The notes below the pieces were generated by a model. The model ran no database searches. It was not told the DNA's origin and worked only from the letters and a program-made list of their open reading frames with translations. From IMG/VR virus record IMGVR_UViG_3300049020_000027, positions 1 to 38,619 of that record: a DNA stretch of 38,619 nt; one strand, given 5' to 3'. The stretch comes from a virus. Both the position numbers and the translations under genes were made by a program. Of the stretch, positions 32,463 through 38,619 are shown one piece after another. The stretch's first letter is position 1. Each line of letters starts with the position of its first letter.

Positions 32463-33079
32463 TCGGACTGCTCTCCGGTGCTGGTGGTCGTGGCGGCGGC
32501 CGCCTGCGCCTTCAGCGCAGCAACCTTGGCCTTGTAGGCATCGAGCGCCTGCTGCACATCGGCCTCGGCCCTCAGCGTCTGCGCGGCGGCCTTGGCGGCC
32601 TTCATGTCGTCGTTGTTGACGGCCAGCGCGATCAGCTGCAGCACATGGTCGAGCGTCGGCCCGCTCTGCTGCGGCTCCATGCGCTCGATGGTGTAAAGAG
32701 CCTTCTGCCCCTTCGACTTGGTCAGCCTCAGTTCGATGCACTTCCCGGGGATATCGGTCATGTGACTGATCCGGACGCCTCCAACTTCGTCTTTTCCGAA
32801 CCGCACCTGGGGGTCATGAAACACGCGCAGGCTCTTGCCGATCCACTCGCGGCCGTCGTGGCCCCAGGCGGCCAGCAGCACGCGGCGCATGGTCAGGCAG
32901 GGCAGGAACGGGCGGCCGGCCTCGTTCTCGTAGTGCACGGCGATGGGCTGCTTCTCATCCGGTCCGATGCGCACGTCGGTGATGGTCAGGTCCATCGGGC
33001 CGACGATGAGCTGGTCCGCATTGAGCTGCGTGCTCTTGGGGATGGTGGTGGACCGCAGGTCTTCGATGCGGACGTTCAT
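32459..33079 (-). CDS. Recombination-associated protein in the RecT/annealing position
   Basis: This 206-aa protein starts at the complement of 33077-33079 in an ATGA overlap with the exonuclease gene. The segments PCLTMRRVLLAAWGHDGREWIGKSL and GKDEVGGVRISHM are typical of a phage family found next to YqaJ/RecE-like exonucleases. Such partners often bind single-stranded DNA or promote annealing, but this family has no established mechanism that I know. The C-terminal 60 residues are Ala/Gln-rich helix. Confidence 0.68.
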   Translation of the reverse strand: MNVRIEDLRSTTIPKSTQLNADQLIVGPMDLTITDVRIGPDEKQPIAVHYENEAGRPFLPCLTMRRVLLAAWGHDGREWIGKSLRVFHDPQVRFGKDEVGGVRISHMTDIPGKCIELRLTKSKGQKALYTIERMEPQQSGPTLDHVLQLIALAVNNDDMKAAKAAAQTLRAEADVQQALDAYKAKVAALKAQAAAATTTSTGEQSE

Positions 33080-33936
33080 TGCACGATCTCCACTTCAACT
33101 TCGGCGCCGCGCTTCGCCCACGTCGGCAGGCCGGTGATCTGGTAGCCGTCGCCCAGGCCAGGCCAGAAGCCCTCGCGCTTGCAGGTGGCGAACCGGTCCA
33201 TCAGCTCGGCGACCTCGTCGCGGCCCTGCGCCGCGGTCTCGTCGTCCAGCACGTAGGCGCAGGCCAGATAGGGGTAGGTGCTGCTGACGAAGCCGAACAC
33301 GAAGGCCTCGACCTCGATGCCGTTCTCCTGCAGCGCCGCGGTGTAGTGCGCAGCCTGGCGGTGGTAGGCATAGGTGCCGATGGCGCGCTGCACGGCGTCG
33401 GGCGTCAGCTCGTGGATGGTCTTGATGTCCAGCGCGACGCAGCGCTCGGGACCGGTCCAGTGCAGCCAGTCGGGGCGGGTGCGGCGGCGCAGGCCGGTGG
33501 CCGGGTCGATGCTGAACACCGAGGTCTCGGCCTCGCCGCTGGCCAGCAGGTCGGACAGCACGCGCACGCGCTTGACCGCAGCCACCATGGCGCCGGCGGC
33601 GTCGGCGTTGTCCTGGCTGACGATCTCGCGCGTCTGCTCGTCGCGCCAGGCCTTGCCTTCCTTCGTCGCGAAGTTCATGCCGCGGGGCTTGAAGGCGTAG
33701 CGCGTGGCGACGGTGTCAGGCTCCAGGATGAAGGTGTGCGCCAGCGTGCCCAGCGTCTGCGCGTCGGTGGACTCGCGCGCCGGGCGCATCGGGTCCAGGT
33801 AGAGCGCGTGGCAATGGGCCGGCGAGTCGTTCATGGCCGTCAACATGCCGTTGCTGACGCTGTCGGGGTCGGCGTGGTACTGCGCGGCAGGAAGGCCGCG
33901 GATCAGGCCCATCAGGGCCGGGAGTCGTGCGTTCAT
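33076..33936 (-). CDS. YqaJ/RecE-like exonuclease (PD-(D/E)XK)
   Basis: This 286-aa protein starts at the complement of 33934-33936. The core is visible: Glu136 region (GEAETSV), RRTRPDW at 151-157, DIK at 170-172 (catalytic Asp and Lys) and YHRQAAHY at 191-198. This corresponds to the exonuclease VIII C-terminal type. It degrades one strand of duplex ends and leaves 3' tails for annealing with the partner encoded downstream. Recombination also yields concatemers suitable for packaging. Confidence 0.9.
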   Translation of the reverse strand: MNARLPALMGLIRGLPAAQYHADPDSVSNGMLTAMNDSPAHCHALYLDPMRPARESTDAQTLGTLAHTFILEPDTVATRYAFKPRGMNFATKEGKAWRDEQTREIVSQDNADAAGAMVAAVKRVRVLSDLLASGEAETSVFSIDPATGLRRRTRPDWLHWTGPERCVALDIKTIHELTPDAVQRAIGTYAYHRQAAHYTAALQENGIEVEAFVFGFVSSTYPYLACAYVLDDETAAQGRDEVAELMDRFATCKREGFWPGLGDGYQITGLPTWAKRGAEVEVEIVQ

Positions 33937-34082
33937 CAGATTGCTCCGTTGTCGAGAAGGGCGCCCAGCACGTAGCAGGCGCACACGAAGGCCGCCATGC
34001 AGCAGCCGGCGAAGGTGAAGGGGCGGTCGACGGCCGCGCGTTCGAGCGGCAGGCCGAGCAGGATCAGGGGCTCGCGGCTCAT
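33936..34082 (-). CDS. Very small membrane protein
   Basis: This 48-aa protein starts at the complement of 34080-34082 in an ATGA overlap. One hydrophobic segment (about residues 22-43, FTFAGCCMAAFVCACYVLGALL) with three cysteines predicts a single-pass membrane protein. Its stop shares a base with the exonuclease start. The function is unknown. Confidence 0.5.
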   Translation of the reverse strand: MSREPLILLGLPLERAAVDRPFTFAGCCMAAFVCACYVLGALLDNGAI

Positions 34083-34342
34083 GCCGGCACCCGGAAGTAG
34101 CCCACCAGCGAGATCGCGCAGACCACCGCGGCCAGTGTGATCGCCAGCCATGCGTTGATTGCGCGCCGGCGGCGCAGCGTGTCGACGACGCGCGGCGGCT
34201 CGGCGCCCAGCTCCGTGCAGGCCTGGGCCGCTTCCTCGGGCACGTACACCGCGGCCTCGGTCTGCGCGAACTGGTGCTGGTGCTGCACGCCCAGCAAGGG
34301 CAGCGGCAGCGTGGTCTCGTCGTGCCAGGGGCGGAGGTTCAT
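34079..34342 (-). CDS. Small tail-anchored membrane protein
   Basis: This 87-aa protein starts at the complement of 34340-34342 in an ATGA overlap. The soluble N-terminal part is Gln/His/Glu-rich, followed by a basic stretch (DTLRRRRAINAW) and a C-terminal membrane segment (about 64-83). No family is recognised. Confidence 0.5.
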   Translation of the reverse strand: MNLRPWHDETTLPLPLLGVQHQHQFAQTEAAVYVPEEAAQACTELGAEPPRVVDTLRRRRAINAWLAITLAAVVCAISLVGYFRVPA

Positions 34343-34557
34343 TGCCAGGCCTCCGTCAGCGTGAGCGTGCCGAAGTCGTTGATCACGCCGGCCGCCATAG
34401 GGAAGCAGGTGGCGCCGCGCTCAGCGCTGGCCTTCATGTCGCCGCCGAACAGCATCACGCGCCAGGGCGCGCCGTCGGTGTCGTAACGGCGCTGCATCGT
34501 CACCATCGCGCGGCTGTTGCAGACCGACGCCACGGGAGAAAAGTAGGTGTCGCTCAT
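34339..34557 (-). CDS. Small hypothetical early protein
   Basis: This 72-aa protein starts at the complement of 34555-34557 in an ATGA overlap. It contains two Cys and several Met and looks beta-rich (APWRVMLFGGD). It is the second gene of the leftward operon. The function is unknown. Confidence 0.5.
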   Translation of the reverse strand: MSDTYFSPVASVCNSRAMVTMQRRYDTDGAPWRVMLFGGDMKASAERGATCFPMAAGVINDFGTLTLTEAWQ

Positions 34558-34763
34558 GCCGCCACCTCTTCACCGTCGTCACGATCAGCCCGCATCGCAG
34601 CCAGCATCTCGTCCTGGCGCTCCTGCATGCGGCGCTCGTGCCGGGCTTCTTCCTCGGCGCGCTCCTCGGCCTCGATGCGCTTCCAGTCTTCCACCCAGGC
34701 GCTCAGCTTGTCCAGCGTCGGCGTGGCGGTCAGCTTGCCGATCAGCGCGTTGAACGCTTCCAT
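34554..34763 (-). CDS. First gene of the leftward (PL) operon
   Basis: This 69-aa protein starts at the complement of 34761-34763 with GGGAGAGCGGAG upstream. After a short helical start it has a charged helix very rich in Glu and Arg (RIEAEERAEEEARHERRMQERQDEM). Such small acidic-basic helical proteins are typical first genes after a phage PL-type promoter; no function can be assigned. A longer frame upstream would overlap the promoter and is rejected. Confidence 0.6.
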   Translation of the reverse strand: MEAFNALIGKLTATPTLDKLSAWVEDWKRIEAEERAEEEARHERRMQERQDEMLAAMRADRDDGEEVAA

Positions 34764-34811
34764 CTCCGCTCTCCCTGCCCCGGCTGTGCCGTTGTCGTGG
34801 GCTTGAGGCGA

Positions 34812-34840
34812 ACAATAGCAAACAAGTTTGCAGTAAGCAA
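34812..34840 (-). promoter_or_regulatory. PL-like promoter with operator O1 in its spacer
   Basis: On the - strand, TTGCTT (34840-34835) and TATTGT (34817-34812) are separated by 17 bases. The 14-bp palindrome O1 lies wholly in the spacer and O2 overlaps the -35. This would drive the early operon from 34763 leftward and be shut by the repressor. Sequence and spacing are visible; activity is inferred. Confidence 0.7.
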
Positions 34841-34850
34841 GAACTTTTGC
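34818..34850. promoter_or_regulatory. Operator pair O1 and O2 (left)
   Basis: GCAAACAAGTTTGC (34818-34831) and GCAAGAACTTTTGC (34837-34850) share the pattern GCAA-N6-TTGC. They match two further sites at 35900 and 35923. Centres are 19 bp apart. They are likely binding sites of the repressor and the Cro-like protein. Confidence 0.75.
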
Positions 34851-34884
34851 TTGCGCGTGCGGTGGGACCGAAAGCCGCAGGCAC

Positions 34885-34907
34885 AAAAAAGCCCGCGTGA
34901 TGCGGGC
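34885..34907 (-). terminator. Rho-independent terminator of the repressor operon
   Basis: On the - strand, GCCCGC-ATCAC-GCGGGC (34907-34891) is followed by six T (34890-34885). It lies 36 bases after the stop of the gene at 34943 and prevents read-through into the PL region. Confidence 0.85.
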
Positions 34908-34942
34908 CTGACAATGGCGTAGACGCTCGCCGCGCCTTCGGT

Positions 34943-35197
34943 TCAGTCCTCCCCGAAGACGCGCTTCATGGTCCCGTGTAGCAGCGTCGCCGCCATGGCC
35001 GACGCAAACACCGGGTTTCGATAAGCCTCGCCGCAGGAGCTGTAGAACAGCCTCCGGTTCGAGGACATGACGGCATAGCTGATGCCGACGATCTTGCCGG
35101 CTTCAGCGTCGGCCAGCAGTGACCGCAGACAGCGCACCGTGTCGTGGCTGATCGGCCGGTTCATCTGGACCAGTCGGAAGGGTTGCTGCTTCCTCAT
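34943..35197 (-). CDS. Small protein co-transcribed with the repressor
   Basis: This 84-aa protein starts at the complement of 35195-35197 in an ATGA overlap with the repressor stop. It contains two Cys and a central segment (LADAEAGKIVGISYAVMSSNRRLFYSSCGEA) that looks folded. It ends just before a strong terminator, so it belongs to the prophage-expressed immunity operon. Roles in exclusion or repressor modulation are possible but unsupported by motif. Confidence 0.6.
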   Translation of the reverse strand: MRKQQPFRLVQMNRPISHDTVRCLRSLLADAEAGKIVGISYAVMSSNRRLFYSSCGEAYRNPVFASAMAATLLHGTMKRVFGED

Positions 35198-35862
35198 TTC
35201 GCCTTCCTTCCGCCAGGCTTCTTCGCCGCCGGGTCTTGCAATACGGCCTGCTTCCCCGGCGTCTTCGGTGTCGTATCCACTTCCTTGATGGGTGGACTGT
35301 TCTTTGAATTGGCTCCCCACTTCGTCTTCTCCTTTGAAGATTGCGCGCCCCCTTCATTAGGGGCGACGGGGGCATGTTCGGCTGTTGTCTGGCTCGTGAC
35401 GTGAGCCAGATCAACTCCGACACCTTGTTGGGCGGGTACTACTTCCGTCGCGGAGAAAGGCTCAAGTAAGTCGATGAGATGCGCGCGATGCCGCTCGACG
35501 GCGCCGAACTCCGCCAACTGCTGGAGGAGGTAGGCGGCGTCCCGGCGCACGTCGGCGGGCAGATCCTTAGCCAGGATCTGGCCCAGACGGCCAACCACTA
35601 CGGAGATGGCGACAGCCGAGGCTTCCGGCGGGCGCGGCGCGCCGACTGGGCGCAGCTCCATCAAACCGTCGGTGTCAATGTGGCCCATTGCACGGGCAAT
35701 GCCGTGCAGCAGCTCGTATTTCGGATTGCTGCCCCCCAGGAAGTTCTCAAAGGTCTGCCTGGTGGTTGCATAGCCGGTGGCCTTCTTAATGGCCGCGACT
35801 GCAGCCGGCGAACCGCCGAGCTTGTCCTTCCAGTTCAGCACCGCTGACCGGACCTTGTCCAT
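35194..35862 (-). CDS. Prophage repressor (CI-like), without peptidase domain
   Basis: This 222-aa protein most likely starts at the complement of 35860-35862, with GGGAG five bases upstream; an ATG at 35874 is the alternative. Residues about 5-60 (AVLNWKDKLGGSPAAVAAIKKATG, then TRQTFENFLGGSNPKYELLHGIARAMG) form an HTH-type domain. The middle has a helix-rich region; the last 70 residues are polar, Lys/Pro/Thr-rich and probably disordered. No S24/LexA-type Ser-Lys catalytic domain is seen. It diverges from the Cro-like gene with operators between, the classical switch layout. Confidence 0.75.
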   Translation of the reverse strand: MDKVRSAVLNWKDKLGGSPAAVAAIKKATGYATTRQTFENFLGGSNPKYELLHGIARAMGHIDTDGLMELRPVGAPRPPEASAVAISVVVGRLGQILAKDLPADVRRDAAYLLQQLAEFGAVERHRAHLIDLLEPFSATEVVPAQQGVGVDLAHVTSQTTAEHAPVAPNEGGAQSSKEKTKWGANSKNSPPIKEVDTTPKTPGKQAVLQDPAAKKPGGRKAK

Positions 35863-35893
35863 GTCCACTCCCATGCCAAGAATTTTGCCGGGC

Positions 35894-35922
35894 TTGTGAG
35901 CAAGAAGGTTTGCGTCTAACAT
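35894..35922 (+). promoter_or_regulatory. PR-like promoter with operator O3 in its spacer
   Basis: TTGTGA (35894-35899) and TAACAT (35917-35922) are separated by 17 bases, with O3 (35900-35913) inside the spacer. It would transcribe the Cro-like gene at 35950. The arrangement mirrors the PL-like promoter. Confidence 0.65.
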
Positions 35923-35936
35923 GCAAACACATTTGC
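35900..35936. promoter_or_regulatory. Operator pair O3 and O4 (right)
   Basis: GCAAGAAGGTTTGC (35900-35913) and GCAAACACATTTGC (35923-35936) lie between repressor and Cro-like genes. Together with O1 and O2 they give a consensus GCAARNNNNTTTGC, with one TTTTGC variant. Centres are 23 bp apart. Confidence 0.75.
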
Positions 35937-35949
35937 ACTTAGGCCGTCC

Positions 35950-36231
35950 ATGAGCGATTCCCAAACCCTGGTCCAGGAGGCCGTCGACGACGCCATCAAG
36001 GCCGCCGGCAACCAGGTCACGCTGGCGTCGAAGCTGTCCGACCTGATGGGCAAGCCCATCAAGACGGGGCACATCTACTACTGGCGCAACAACGGCTCTG
36101 TGCCGTCTGAGTACTGCGCGCAGATTGAAGCCATCACCGGGGTGTCGCGGTCGCGCCTGCGCCCCGACGACTACTGGCTGATTTGGCCGGACCTGCCCGC
36201 CCCCGAAGAAGCCGCCCAGCAGGCCGCCTGA
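35950..36231 (+). CDS. Cro-like YdaS-family regulator
   Basis: This 93-aa protein starts at ATG 35950. The pattern VTLASKLSDLMGKPIKTGHIYYWRNNGSVPSEYCAQIEAITGVSRSRLRPDDYW fits the YdaS/Cro family of small phage HTH regulators; residues about 22-75 are the HTH domain. It is transcribed divergently from the repressor and expected to bind the same operators to allow lytic growth. The Pro/Glu/Ala tail is short. Confidence 0.85.
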   Translation: MSDSQTLVQEAVDDAIKAAGNQVTLASKLSDLMGKPIKTGHIYYWRNNGSVPSEYCAQIEAITGVSRSRLRPDDYWLIWPDLPAPEEAAQQAA

Positions 36232-36308
36232 CCCATGGTTGTCTCCAGCGCCCATCGGTGCCGGCCTATCCGGCTGCCTGTTCCCTCCCTGATCCAGGCG
36301 GGCGCTTT

Positions 36309-36341
36309 CGCCCGGGGCCTTTGTGGCTCCGGGCGTTTTCT
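36309..36341 (+). terminator. Rho-independent terminator after the Cro-like gene
   Basis: An 11-bp stem (36309-36319 with 36325-36335, one G-T pair) with loop TTTGT is followed by TTTTCT. It resembles a tR-type terminator between cro and the next early genes, so antitermination or a second promoter is expected downstream. Confidence 0.8.
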
Positions 36342-36389
36342 CGTAGGTCATTTGGTGCTGGTCCATGACCTCACTTTGCACGCCTCCCT

Positions 36390-36408
36390 CTGATAACTCC
36401 TGATAACT
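36390..36408 (+). repeat. Tandem CTGATAACT repeat before the CII-like gene
   Basis: CTGATAACT occurs at 36390-36398 and 36400-36408, a 10-bp period on one face of the helix. It lies 12 bases before the ATG at 36420, between the terminator and the CII-like gene. It may be an activator or autoregulatory site. The remaining 36342-36389 shows nothing distinct. Confidence 0.6.
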
Positions 36409-36419
36409 GGTGACAACAG

Positions 36420-36791
36420 ATGCGCTCACGCCATATCAAGCAACCCGAGGTTTCGGCCAACCAGTTGACGCTGAGCTTCGAGCCCGACGTGCACGAGCGC
36501 TACCGCTCGCTGCGTGAGTGCATCGCCACCGGCATCTACCAGCGCGGACTCGGCAAGATCGCTATCGACCTGGACACCGCACCGTCGAATCTGAGTGTGC
36601 AGCTCAGCGAGGACCCGTCGCGCAAGTTCAGCGTGGATGCGCTGGAGACCTACCTGGAGAAGACCGGCGACACGACGCCCATCCTCTACCTCGTCTCCAA
36701 GTTCCTGGCGCCGGATAACCGGCCCGACGTCAACGCCCAGGCGCTGCTGCAGCAGATGCTGGCGCTGGCCAAGCAGGCCGGACTGGCATGA
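36420..36791 (+). CDS. CII-like phage regulatory protein (CP76 type)
   Basis: This 123-aa protein starts at ATG 36420 with no clear ribosome site. Residues about 35-95 (ATGIYQRGLGKIAIDLDTAPSNLSVQLSEDPSRKFSVDALETYLEKTGDTTPILYLVSKF) fit the HTH pattern of the phage regulatory protein CII/CP76 family. Such proteins set the lysogeny decision or act as early regulators. Its stop overlaps the next start. Confidence 0.75.
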   Translation: MRSRHIKQPEVSANQLTLSFEPDVHERYRSLRECIATGIYQRGLGKIAIDLDTAPSNLSVQLSEDPSRKFSVDALETYLEKTGDTTPILYLVSKFLAPDNRPDVNAQALLQQMLALAKQAGLA

Positions 36792-36985
36792 CCAACCCCG
36801 CCAGCACCCCAGCACGCAACGCGCAGGTCGTGCAGTTGCCGGTGCGCGTGTGCGACCCCAAGAGCCCGGACGCTCTCGTGCAGCTGGCGCAACGGCATGG
36901 CGCATGGCGCCGCGCCAACCCTCACGCCACCGCCGACGAGGACATCGCTGCGGGGGCACGTATCGCTAAGGAGCTGGGGCTTTGA
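36788..36985 (+). CDS. Small hypothetical protein
   Basis: This 65-aa protein starts at ATG 36788 in an ATGA overlap. It is a single polar, Arg/Ala-rich chain (VQLAQRHGAWRRANPHATADEDIAAGARIAKELGL) predicted helical at the C-terminus. It precedes the helicase gene, where helicase loaders often lie, but no loader motif is visible. Confidence 0.55.
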   Translation: MTNPASTPARNAQVVQLPVRVCDPKSPDALVQLAQRHGAWRRANPHATADEDIAAGARIAKELGL

Positions 36986-37004
36986 CCGAGCGCAAACAAC
37001 TGCC

Positions 37005-38522
37005 ATGGGTTCGCAACTGATGTCGGTTCTGTTCCCCACTGATGCGGAAGCCGACGACGCTTCCAAGCTCCGCAACCCTCCGCACTCCAACGAGGCGGAA
37101 CAAAGCCTGCTTGGGAGCTTGCTGATCGACAACCATGCGCTGTCCAAGGTGGCGGATATCGTTTCTCAGGGCGACTTCTTCGCCAGCTATCACCGCCTGA
37201 TCTTTGGCGCCATCACGGCCCTCATCACAGCCGGGAAGGACGCGGACGTGGTGACGGTGTTCGACGCGCTTGGCGAGGCCAACGTGGCGGCCACCGGTGG
37301 GCTGAAGTATCTGAACGCGCTGGCGCAGTCTGTGCCAAGCGCCGCAAACATCGTGCGCTACGCGGAGATCGTCGCTGAGCGGGCAACGCTCCGTTCGATC
37401 ATCGCCACGCTCGATCAGGCCACGTCGCGCGCCTTCAATGGCGACCCCGCCGCCACGATCCTGGACGATGCCAAGGTCACGCTGGGTCGCATCTCCGACG
37501 CCCGCAAGCTCGGCAGCACGCGGATCCCGATGCTCGGCCTGGACGAGCTGCGCAAGCAGGCTCACTCGGTGCCGTGGCTCATCAAGGGCGTGATGCCGGC
37601 CAGCAGCATCGGCATGATGTTCGGCGCCTCGGGCACGTTCAAGAGCTTCATCGCGCTCGACGCGGGGCTGCACATCGCCCACGGACTCCCGTGGATGGGG
37701 CACCGGACGAGGCAAGGCGGCGTGCTTTACCTGGCCGCCGAGGGCGGCATGGGCTTGTGGCCCCGCATTGCGGCCTGGCACCGCGCCAGGCGGCTGGAAT
37801 GGACCAAGACGCCGCTGAAGGTTGTCCCGCTGTCCCTGGACCTGTCCGAGGACGCCTGGAAGGTCGTGGAGGCCGCCCAGGTGCAGGGTTTCAATCCGTC
37901 TCTGGTGGTCGTGGACACGCTGAGCCAGACCTTCGGCGGCGAGGAGAACGTCGCCAACGACGTCTCAGCCTACTTCCGCGAAATCGGCGCCCGGTTCCGC
38001 GCGCTGTGGGGCTGCGCGGTGCTGGTCGTGCATCACAGCGGCCACGCAGCCACCGAGCGCCCCCGCGGCTCCAGCGCCATGCTGGCCAACGTGGACTTCA
38101 TGTACGGCGTGTTCCGCGACGAGAAGGAAATGATGGCCACCGTCACCTGCCTGAAGCAGAAGGACGGCGAGCGCTTCAACGACGCGATGTTCCGCGTCAG
38201 CGTGCACCAACTGGGCACAGATGACGACGGCGACCCCATCACCAGCCTCGTCGCACGCCACATGAGCAGCGTGGAGGAGGTGCAGGACGCCATGGAGGCC
38301 GAGTCCAAGGCCGGCCGCGGCGGCAACAACCACCTGCTGCTGACGCTGCTGCAGTCGGGCATGAAGGAGTCGGAGTTGCGGACGCTGTTCTACGCCGAGT
38401 GCGACGCCAGCTCGGCCGATGGCCGTCGCCAGGCCTACCACCGGGCGCGCAAATGGGCCGAGACGACCGGCCTGATCGAGATCGCCCAGGGCGTCGTCAT
38501 CACCCTGAAAGCCGGAGGCTGA
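37005..38522 (+). CDS. Replicative helicase with DnaB-type N-terminal domain and RepA-like (AAA_25) motor
   Basis: This 505-aa protein starts at ATG 37005 (alternative ATG 37020); ribosome site weak. Residues about 27-130 (SNEAEQSLLGSLLIDNHAL, DFFASYHRLIFGAI, GGLKYLNALA) are the DnaB N-terminal domain. Residues about 190-410 are a RecA-like motor with Walker A GASGTFKS (207-214), Walker B VVVDT (301-305) and HHSGH (343-347), as in RepA-type AAA_25 helicases rather than the usual DnaB motor. Residues about 440-500 look like a winged helix. It unwinds DNA at the origin, probably the adjacent repeat cluster. No primase domain is seen. Confidence 0.88.
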   Translation: MGSQLMSVLFPTDAEADDASKLRNPPHSNEAEQSLLGSLLIDNHALSKVADIVSQGDFFASYHRLIFGAITALITAGKDADVVTVFDALGEANVAATGGLKYLNALAQSVPSAANIVRYAEIVAERATLRSIIATLDQATSRAFNGDPAATILDDAKVTLGRISDARKLGSTRIPMLGLDELRKQAHSVPWLIKGVMPASSIGMMFGASGTFKSFIALDAGLHIAHGLPWMGHRTRQGGVLYLAAEGGMGLWPRIAAWHRARRLEWTKTPLKVVPLSLDLSEDAWKVVEAAQVQGFNPSLVVVDTLSQTFGGEENVANDVSAYFREIGARFRALWGCAVLVVHHSGHAATERPRGSSAMLANVDFMYGVFRDEKEMMATVTCLKQKDGERFNDAMFRVSVHQLGTDDDGDPITSLVARHMSSVEEVQDAMEAESKAGRGGNNHLLLTLLQSGMKESELRTLFYAECDASSADGRRQAYHRARKWAETTGLIEIAQGVVITLKAGG

Positions 38523-38523
38523 C

Positions 38524-38612
38524 CGTGACATCAAAAACCGCAAACGTGACATCGGAGCGTGACATTTCGGCTTGGCGCGACGCCGGGCGTGACAGCCGTG
38601 ACATGCGTGACA
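38524..38612 (+). repeat. CGTGACA iteron cluster, right part
   Basis: Perfect CGTGACA occurs at 38524, 38545, 38558, 38588, 38597 and 38606, six copies in 89 bases with the last three spaced 9 bp. It starts two bases after the helicase stop and would join the seven-copy cluster at the window start if the ends are continuous. This is the strongest origin candidate in the window. Confidence 0.85.
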
Positions 38613-38619
38613 TGGGGGG
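38525..38619 (+). CDS. Partial small ORF made of the iterons, running off the end
   Basis: A frame opens at GTG 38525, two bases after the helicase stop, and has no stop before the window end. It encodes repeated Arg-Asp pairs (WRDAGRDSRDMRDMG). If the last and first bases are joined, the frame continues to TAA at 26-28, giving 40 residues, and its stop lies in the hairpin loop before the next gene. It may be a real leader peptide or simply reflect the repeat period. Confidence 0.35.
   Translation, partial: MTSKTANVTSERDISAWRDAGRDSRDMRDMG

Noticed and set aside
36897-37004. Longer N-terminus of the helicase frame
   Set aside because: It would overlap the gene at 36788-36985 extensively, and the DnaB-type domain begins only after ATG 37005.
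1-38619. T7-type RNA polymerase, DNA polymerase, insertion sequences, CRISPR arrays, tRNA genes
   Set aside because: I looked for them because of the T7-like virion and found no matching frame, repeat array or tRNA fold in the window.

Overview
The window reads as an essentially complete temperate podovirus genome with a T7-like virion and lambda-like control, about 38.6 kb and strongly GC-rich throughout. GC content, codon choice (mostly G or C in third position) and the gene families suggest a phage of a high-GC betaproteobacterium, probably Burkholderiales. That host assignment is inference. No host chromosomal genes, tRNA, rRNA, IS element or CRISPR array is visible. Both ends fall in G-runs inside one cluster of CGTGACA repeats, and an open reading frame would continue from the last base into the first. 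The window may therefore be a circular or circularly permuted genome cut at an arbitrary point.

Layout on the + strand. Positions 48-1998 hold a tightly coupled operon: an HTH protein, a small membrane protein, a RusA-type resolvase, a zinc-finger-like protein and two more small HTH proteins. Positions 2095-8687 hold the head module: two small proteins, portal, SGNH hydrolase, Bbp19-like protein, scaffold, major capsid protein and a decoration-like protein. A terminator follows. Positions 8769-19112 hold the tail and ejection module: adaptor (gp11-like), nozzle (gp12-like), gp13-like, gp14-like, gp15-like and two large gp16-position proteins. Positions 19116-23091 hold the small terminase candidate, large terminase and tail fibre/spike. 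Positions 23088-24985 hold the lysis cassette: small membrane proteins/holin candidates, a DUF5675 protein, and Rz with embedded Rz1.

Layout on the - strand. Positions 25793 down to 24987 encode an SGNH lipoprotein, probably a lysogenic-conversion gene. It is followed by a putative attP, integrase 1 and excisionase. Two DNA methyltransferases and several small unknown genes come next, then a second complete lambda-type integrase (30500-31510). The recombination module follows, with a YqaJ/RecE-like exonuclease and a partner protein, and then short early genes read from a PL-like promoter at about 34.8 kb. The repressor operon (35862 down to 34943) faces a YdaS/Cro-like gene at 35950. Two pairs of 14-bp operators mark the PL-like and PR-like promoters. 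Rightward genes continue through a terminator, a CII-like gene and a DnaB-N/RepA-type helicase into the repeat cluster.

Two short antisense genes (5609-5803 and 16409-16627) sit inside the late operon. A 34-bp motif (a 15-bp near-palindrome, 11 bp, then AGACA) occurs three times, near 2.0, 7.1 and 21.1 kb, close upstream of virion gene blocks. No gene-free stretch exceeds 300 bases. The largest gaps are 36232-36419, 34764-34942 and 7112-7283, each described below. The most notable observations are the repeat cluster (possible origin), the dispersed motif, and the likely attachment region lying inside the 5' end of the SGNH lipoprotein gene.
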